From: Candidatus Moraniibacteriota bacterium
GTDB lineage: Bacteria; Patescibacteriota; Minisyncoccia; Moranbacterales; UBA2206
Direction of reading: 5' to 3'
DNA: 26,737 nucleotides
Assembly: GCA_003543115.1 (NCBI GenBank)
Contig: DPJH01000035.1
Span: forward strand, 3,054-29,790
Part shown: piece after piece, positions 22,383 through 26,737 of the stretch
Layout of the letters: each line of letters opens with the position of its first letter
How positions within the stretch are numbered: the first letter of the stretch is position 1
Made by a program: the position numbers and the translations under genes
Notes under the pieces: generated by a model
Databases searched by the model: none
What the model was told of the DNA's origin: nothing
The model's input: the letters and a program-made list of their open reading frames with translations, nothing else

Positions 22383-24266
22383 TCAATCCTCCTTCTTCAC
22401 TTCATTAATTATGGCTCGCACGCCCTCCAAATCAACATTGGGTTTTTGTTTCTGCACTTTGAATTTTTTAGGGGCTATATGAGACATTTGAGAAAGACTC
22501 ATCGGTTTCCCTTGGGCATCATGAGTGACCAATTCAGGCTTGCTTTCATAGCTAGGAATTGCTGCTGGAGCGACTCTAGTTTGATTTTTGGCTTGATGAA
22601 CCTGGGGAACATCTTTTTTTTCTGCGCTCGCCTTTTTTCTAGCCATCATTCTCTGGTGTTCCTTCAAACATTCCCGACAAAAAGCAGGACGAGACGGATC
22701 AGGCTTGAATGGAACTGTAATATTTTCTTCGCAGGTGGCGCAAATAGTCGAGAACATTTCTTTATGATCTGCATCTTTCTTTTTTTCCATTGGACTGATT
22801 TCTTTCTTCTCCGGCTGGGATAAAATCTTCCTTGGTTCCGCAGCATTGCTTGGCCTATTGAAAACTTCGCTCTCTCGAATAATTTTATTCTCTTTTTCTA
22901 TAGGTTTTTCTTCATAAATTTCCGGGTCATCAATGTCATCTTGATCATCCTTTCCTGCAGATGGAGCCTCCTTAAAAACTTCCATACCGCTCCAACGCGC
23001 AATTCGATCTTCCACCTCAACCTTTGCTCTGCCATATCTTTCTCGAGTACCGTTGATGATTTTATCCTCATTTCCCGACGTTTCGCTTAGATCCAACGGA
23101 GGCAAAGTTGTGGCGGAAAATGCATCCCCAGCCACTCCATCAATCATAAGCTTCAAATAGATATTATATTTTGTCAGATTGACGATATCATTCATCATAA
23201 ACACCGGTTCAAATTCTTTTTCCAAGTGCTCTGCGTCTTCCGCTCCCACTCTGAAAGAAATAATTGTTCCCACATTGCCGAAAACTGCATCACGAACCGT
23301 TCCATTGCCGTCAAAAATAAGCTGATTGATATATTGATGCGCTAAGATCAAATTCAAGCGATATTTTCTAGCTTCGGAAAGAATATTGGCAAAAGATTCA
23401 TTGGCAAAGTTCTGGAATTCATCCACATATAAATAAAAGTCTTTTCTCTCCGCTTCGGATAATGTTACCCTGCCCATAGCCGCCAATTGAATCTTGGTTA
23501 TAATCATGCCTCCCAAAAGCCTCATTGAATCTTCTCCGATTCTCCCCTTGCTCAGATTGACGATCAGTATTTTCTGGCTGTCCATTATTTCTGACATGTC
23601 TATGGATGATTTAGGCTGACCGACAATATGGCGAATAACGGAAGAGGACAAAAATTGTCCCACCTTGTTCTGTATGGAAGCCACTGCTTCTTTTCTGAAT
23701 TTGTCTTCCCACTTATCAAATTCATTTATCCAAAAAGACTTTACTACCGGATCTTTGATCTTTGGATAAATTCTTTTTCGATAATCCTTATCTGACATCA
23801 TTCTATTCACTCCCAGCATCGTTGATCCCGGATAATCCAAAAGGGCTAGAATAGTATTGTTTAAGATATATTCCATTCTAGCGCTCCAAACATCAGGCCA
23901 GATTTTTTTGAAAACACCCATCATTCCAGAAGCCACCAGATTTTTCTTGTCATCGTCCACGGACTCAAGAATATTAAAAGAAATCGGAAAATCCGCGTCA
24001 GACGGATTGAAATAGATCACGTCATTAAGGCGGTGCGAAGGAACAGACCTCAACATTTTTTCAGCAAATTCTCCATGGGGATCAACCACACAGACCCCTT
24101 CTCCATTGCGGATGTCCTGGATAGCCATATTTTCAAGCATGTTGGATTTTCCCATTCCTGTTTTTCCAATGACATACATATGTCTTCGGCGATCATCCCT
24201 TTTTATCCCGAAAACTCTTTCTTGATTTCTGAAATTTGTTTTGGCAAAAAAATTTATATCTGGCAT
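22383..24266 (-). CDS. VirD4/TraG-like coupling ATPase with C-terminal zinc ribbon
   Basis: The 627-residue protein is a RecA/HerA-type motor. It has Walker A IGKTGMGKSN (~33-42), VVDPHGEFAEKML, a Walker B LYVDEFQNF (~283) and an AHQYINQL element like that of type IV secretion coupling ATPases. There is no N-terminal membrane anchor; the gene just upstream encodes a TM-anchored protein that could supply it. After the motor comes a long charged linker (~400-500). A CATC...CREC zinc ribbon (~510-533) and a Lys-rich tail follow. Such ATPases pump DNA or protein through a membrane. Conjugation relaxase or pilin genes are absent from the window, so the substrate is open. No SD site. Confidence 0.88.
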   Translation of the reverse strand: MPDINFFAKTNFRNQERVFGIKRDDRRRHMYVIGKTGMGKSNMLENMAIQDIRNGEGVCVVDPHGEFAEKMLRSVPSHRLNDVIYFNPSDADFPISFNILESVDDDKKNLVASGMMGVFKKIWPDVWSARMEYILNNTILALLDYPGSTMLGVNRMMSDKDYRKRIYPKIKDPVVKSFWINEFDKWEDKFRKEAVASIQNKVGQFLSSSVIRHIVGQPKSSIDMSEIMDSQKILIVNLSKGRIGEDSMRLLGGMIITKIQLAAMGRVTLSEAERKDFYLYVDEFQNFANESFANILSEARKYRLNLILAHQYINQLIFDGNGTVRDAVFGNVGTIISFRVGAEDAEHLEKEFEPVFMMNDIVNLTKYNIYLKLMIDGVAGDAFSATTLPPLDLSETSGNEDKIINGTRERYGRAKVEVEDRIARWSGMEVFKEAPSAGKDDQDDIDDPEIYEEKPIEKENKIIRESEVFNRPSNAAEPRKILSQPEKKEISPMEKKKDADHKEMFSTICATCEENITVPFKPDPSRPAFCRECLKEHQRMMARKKASAEKKDVPQVHQAKNQTRVAPAAIPSYESKPELVTHDAQGKPMSLSQMSHIAPKKFKVQKQKPNVDLEGVRAIINEVKKED

Positions 24267-24313
24267 ATTGTTAGTTTGTAGTTAGTGGTTTATAGTTTTT
24301 AGTTATAAAAAAG
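24267..24313 (-). repeat. Short intergenic repeat tract (TAGTT-like)
   Basis: The spacer between the two VirD4-cluster genes is made of imperfect copies of TTAGTT/TTTATAGTTT (plus strand). It is simple sequence of low complexity. I see no promoter or terminator in it. Confidence 0.4.
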
Positions 24314-25549
24314 TCATTCTATCGGCAAATTAAAAGGAGGGGTTCCTTTTTTAGATTCCACCCTTGGAATGGCCGGGGTCAAAACTCCCATATCAGGAAA
24401 ATGATAGATAGTAGCCAGTTCTGTTGTAGAAAGATGAATCTTATCTCCATCCATATTTCTTCGCCTATATCTATCAAAAAGCCTTCTTTTCATAATTTGC
24501 GCTCTCAGATCGACTGCTACGAAACTGGTTGATGGCTTGGAATTGCTCGGCTTGAGATTATTGGAGTTAAGATCATTGAATTGTCGCAGCACTCCGAAGA
24601 AAGCCGTTTGCATAGATCCGTCAAATCCTTCCTTTTTTCCCACATTCAAAAATCTCATTTTTACCCGATAGAAATTCTTTCCCAGGTTTTCCTCCAAAGC
24701 CTTTAATCTTTCGCTTTCGTGGGGAGTTAAACGAAAAGCCAAAGGCTGATCAGCCTTTTTTGCCGCCGTAAATTCTACCGGACTAAAAATTCCAGGAATA
24801 ATATTTTTTATTATATCCATTATATCTTCTAAGAATGATTTTTTCTCACCGGTTTCCCTAAGAGCTAATTTCTGCACATGTTTTACCTGTTCCTTTTTCC
24901 ATACTTCAGGCAAAGGATTTATTACTAGCTGCAATAATAAGTTTTGGCCCGGAGGAACAGAAGCGAAAAGTTCAAGAAATCCGGCCATTGGATCGATCAT
25001 TGTTCCGCTTATATCTTCTTCAAATTTGTCATATGTCCTAATGGGGAAAGGGTCAGCTTGAGTCAATTCCATATCCGCCCCCCAAACTTCCCAATCCTTG
25101 TTGGGCGCAACTTTCGGAAACTTATCCATATAATCCTCTACTTCAAAAATTTCCGCTCCGGGATATTGGGCATAAATCTGACTCTCTACCAAATTCCTCA
25201 GTTTTTTCTGCACACGTATATAATAATGGACTTCCCCGCCAAGACTTACTAGTTCAAAGCTGAATCTGTCCGTTAGTTTTCCTATCAAATACTCATCAAA
25301 ACAATTGAAAGTCACTACCACTCCAGTCAAAGCTACAAAAACAGATTCCATCGGCTTGGGGCTTTTTTCCAGATCCTTAGGCGGAATGACTTCGATTAAA
25401 GTCCAATTTAAACTTCCCAACCATTTATCTTGAACAAAATCCTCCCACAGAGGTATGAACACATAATAAAAAGCCACTGGAAATACAATCCACCAAATTT
25501 GGGATAAGGATTGCCAGAGGCTTTTTATTATATCTATATAAGTATCCAT
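24314..25549 (-). CDS. Membrane-anchored partner of the VirD4-like ATPase
   Basis: The 411-residue protein has one N-terminal membrane segment (~17-33, WIVFPVAFYYVFIPLW) and then a large soluble domain. Its elements, such as SFELVSLGGEVHYYIRVQ, GQNLLLQLVINPLP and the C-terminal TELATIYHFPD with a Pro-rich ending, resemble the N-terminal parts of VirB4/VirD4-like ATPases in other organisms. The motor domain follows as a separate gene 47 nt downstream. The pair therefore looks like a split two-part system: this protein as anchor and sensor, the next as motor. A short Asn/Ser/Pro-rich insert (NSNNLKPSNSKPSTS) lies near residue 330. Function inferred from gene order and local similarity only. Confidence 0.75.
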   Translation of the reverse strand: MDTYIDIIKSLWQSLSQIWWIVFPVAFYYVFIPLWEDFVQDKWLGSLNWTLIEVIPPKDLEKSPKPMESVFVALTGVVVTFNCFDEYLIGKLTDRFSFELVSLGGEVHYYIRVQKKLRNLVESQIYAQYPGAEIFEVEDYMDKFPKVAPNKDWEVWGADMELTQADPFPIRTYDKFEEDISGTMIDPMAGFLELFASVPPGQNLLLQLVINPLPEVWKKEQVKHVQKLALRETGEKKSFLEDIMDIIKNIIPGIFSPVEFTAAKKADQPLAFRLTPHESERLKALEENLGKNFYRVKMRFLNVGKKEGFDGSMQTAFFGVLRQFNDLNSNNLKPSNSKPSTSFVAVDLRAQIMKRRLFDRYRRRNMDGDKIHLSTTELATIYHFPDMGVLTPAIPRVESKKGTPPFNLPIE

Positions 25550-25609
25550 TTTATTTTTAATATTTGTCGTTGCAAATTTACTTTTTTGTTTTTCCCTCGT
25601 ATCAAAAAA

Positions 25610-26668
25610 TTAATCCTTTAATACATATCTGTTGTCTTGTTTGGTGAATTTTGACCTATTATTCAGATTTATCATTACCGTAGTTTTTTTAACCTGTCTT
25701 GATTTTAAAATCTCTTCCAATATTTCTTCCTTGGTCATAGCCCTTCCGCTTTTCCTTAATATGCGCTCTATCACATCCTTAATCGTTCCCGGCTCGTATC
25801 CCCATTCCCGGAGAGCATAGATCCCTCTGCCAATCAATATGAAGCGATCATCTTTAATAAGTTCATTGTGCACTGTTTGCGGGTGAGATTTCTTTTTTCC
25901 AATTCCAATGCTGTCAATAGATTTGGCGATTTGAGTAAAATGCAGCGGCTTTTTATTCTCTTTCAATATAAGATAAATTCTTTCCCTGGTTCCCTTCGGA
26001 TTTATCTCCATCCAATTGGAAAAGCCCCATTTACCAAACTTATTTTTTGATATTTTTTCTAAAACACCCAAAAAGCTGATGACTTCACTTTTTGTTACTT
26101 CCTTATAATTGCGTGCTGCCTTATCTACTACCTCGGCATCGCTTAATGGAACTTGGCTCGAAGAAAAAACTTCATCGGCTATTTTTGCAAATTTTTCTAC
26201 TTTGTCCAGAATATCCAGCGAAAGGACCCATGATTTCCTCAAAAGCTCTCTATTTTTGATATCGATTATCTTGTTCGAACAGAGAGCAAAAAAAGCAATC
26301 GCCTTTTCTTCTTTTACGTTTCCTGAAGCGAGCCTTTCAAGCAGATATTCTTCGCTTATTATACCATCTCTTTTGGATATTTCCAAAATAATCCTTTCTT
26401 CAGCTTCTCTGAAAGGAATTGCATCGGAGGCTTTTGAAATTTTTTTGACTGAATCTGAAATTATCTGCCTCACTCTTTCTCTGGTTATCTGGTAGTCGCT
26501 CCCTATTTTTTCCAAGGTTTCTACGCTCCCGGTTTCCAATCCAAACCTCTTTTTCATTATTTCTTGGGATCTTTGGGGCAAATTAACCAGCACCTCTTTT
26601 GCCAATTCAAAAAAGGTCTTTTTTTCTTTTTTTAAAGCTTTTTCAGTTGATATCTTGTTTTTATCCAT
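25610..26668 (-). CDS. Sigma region 4 plus HARE-HTH regulator
   Basis: The 352-residue protein begins with a sigma-70 region 4-like helix-turn-helix (~25-75: LPQRSQEIMKKRFGL, then ITRERVRQI, the -35-recognising helix). A helical middle follows (~80-220). Then comes a HARE-HTH/RpoE-delta-like winged helix (~225-300: TRERIYLILKENKKPLHFTQ and RGIYALREWGY). Region 2 is missing, so it cannot act as a full sigma factor; it more likely binds RNA polymerase or a promoter as a regulator. It is the first gene of the VirD4-like cluster and has a promoter of its own just upstream. A role in control of this cluster is inference. Confidence 0.85.
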   Translation of the reverse strand: MDKNKISTEKALKKEKKTFFELAKEVLVNLPQRSQEIMKKRFGLETGSVETLEKIGSDYQITRERVRQIISDSVKKISKASDAIPFREAEERIILEISKRDGIISEEYLLERLASGNVKEEKAIAFFALCSNKIIDIKNRELLRKSWVLSLDILDKVEKFAKIADEVFSSSQVPLSDAEVVDKAARNYKEVTKSEVISFLGVLEKISKNKFGKWGFSNWMEINPKGTRERIYLILKENKKPLHFTQIAKSIDSIGIGKKKSHPQTVHNELIKDDRFILIGRGIYALREWGYEPGTIKDVIERILRKSGRAMTKEEILEEILKSRQVKKTTVMINLNNRSKFTKQDNRYVLKD

Positions 26669-26700
26669 ATATGAAAATTAGATTTTTTAGTTCAAATCAT

Positions 26701-26728
26701 ATTATCACACAATGGATATGTTTGTCAA
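26701..26728 (-). promoter_or_regulatory. Promoter of the sigma-4/HARE gene and downstream cluster
   Basis: Minus strand: TTGACA (26723-26728), 16 nt, GATAAT (26701-26706). The leader is about 25 nt. Confidence 0.72.
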
Positions 26729-26737
26729 GGGTTTGTG

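Noticed and set aside
24267..24313. Possible CRISPR-like or IS-end repeat
   Set aside because: The copies are very short, imperfect and simple in sequence, without spacers or a transposase.

Overview
The window looks like a stretch of a Patescibacteria/CPR (Parcubacteria-like) chromosome. It is AT-rich and compact, and UGA is used as a normal stop. It carries several gene types common in that group: a sigma-region-4/HARE-HTH protein, a VirD4-like ATPase with a paired membrane-anchored protein, a 7TM histidine kinase, a PurD-like ATP-grasp enzyme and many genes without a Shine-Dalgarno (SD) site. I see no rRNA, tRNA, CRISPR array or insertion sequence. The taxonomic call is inference from gene content.

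Layout. Positions 1-4078 (minus) form a four-gene operon: PurD-like ATP-grasp enzyme, DapF-like epimerase, SET-domain methyltransferase and a 7TM sensor histidine kinase cut by the left edge. Positions 4116-5377 hold an EamA-type transporter with its own promoter and terminator. Positions 5434-6660 hold an orphan 7TM sensor module and a divergent control region. A plus-strand ABC-F ATPase follows (6673-8244), then a 51-residue basic protein under a palindromic operator (8379-8636) and an S66 peptidase (8745-9650). Positions 9674-12475 are a candidate RiPP operon. Next come a histidine phosphatase and a GNAT acetyltransferase (12476-13670), two tandem paralogous mini-genes of about 50 codons (13761-14252), a coiled-coil protein and a second orphan 7TM module (14320-15554). 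On the plus strand lie a HelD-like helicase and a DEAD-box RNA helicase (15715-19132). The right end (minus) has a zinc-ribbon/PilZ protein, dnaJ under a CIRCE operator, and a four-gene set for a VirD4-like DNA-transfer or surface ATPase (21236-26728).

The most notable system is the RiPP-like operon. Two radical SAM/SPASM enzymes flank a 23-codon gene for a very basic peptide ending in VMYNCRMG. That gene has a near-perfect SD site and starts with GTG. The upstream region has three direct repeats and two overlapping inverted repeats, and a terminator closes the operon. An S66 (LdcA/MccF-like) peptidase follows immediately and could be an immunity or processing function, although it appears to have its own leaderless promoter. 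I do not recognise the peptide as a member of a known family.

A second new item is the pair of mini-genes at 13824-13973 and 14054-14209. Their products align with identical residues at many positions, and each gene has its own terminator. The ATP-grasp/epimerase/SET operon is a third candidate for an uncharacterised pathway. Across the window, genes fall into two translation-signal classes: strong SD sites (transporter, ABC-F, both radical SAM genes, the peptide, GNAT, basic protein) and no SD, in some cases with a -10 box only 6-7 nt before the ATG, which suggests leaderless mRNA.
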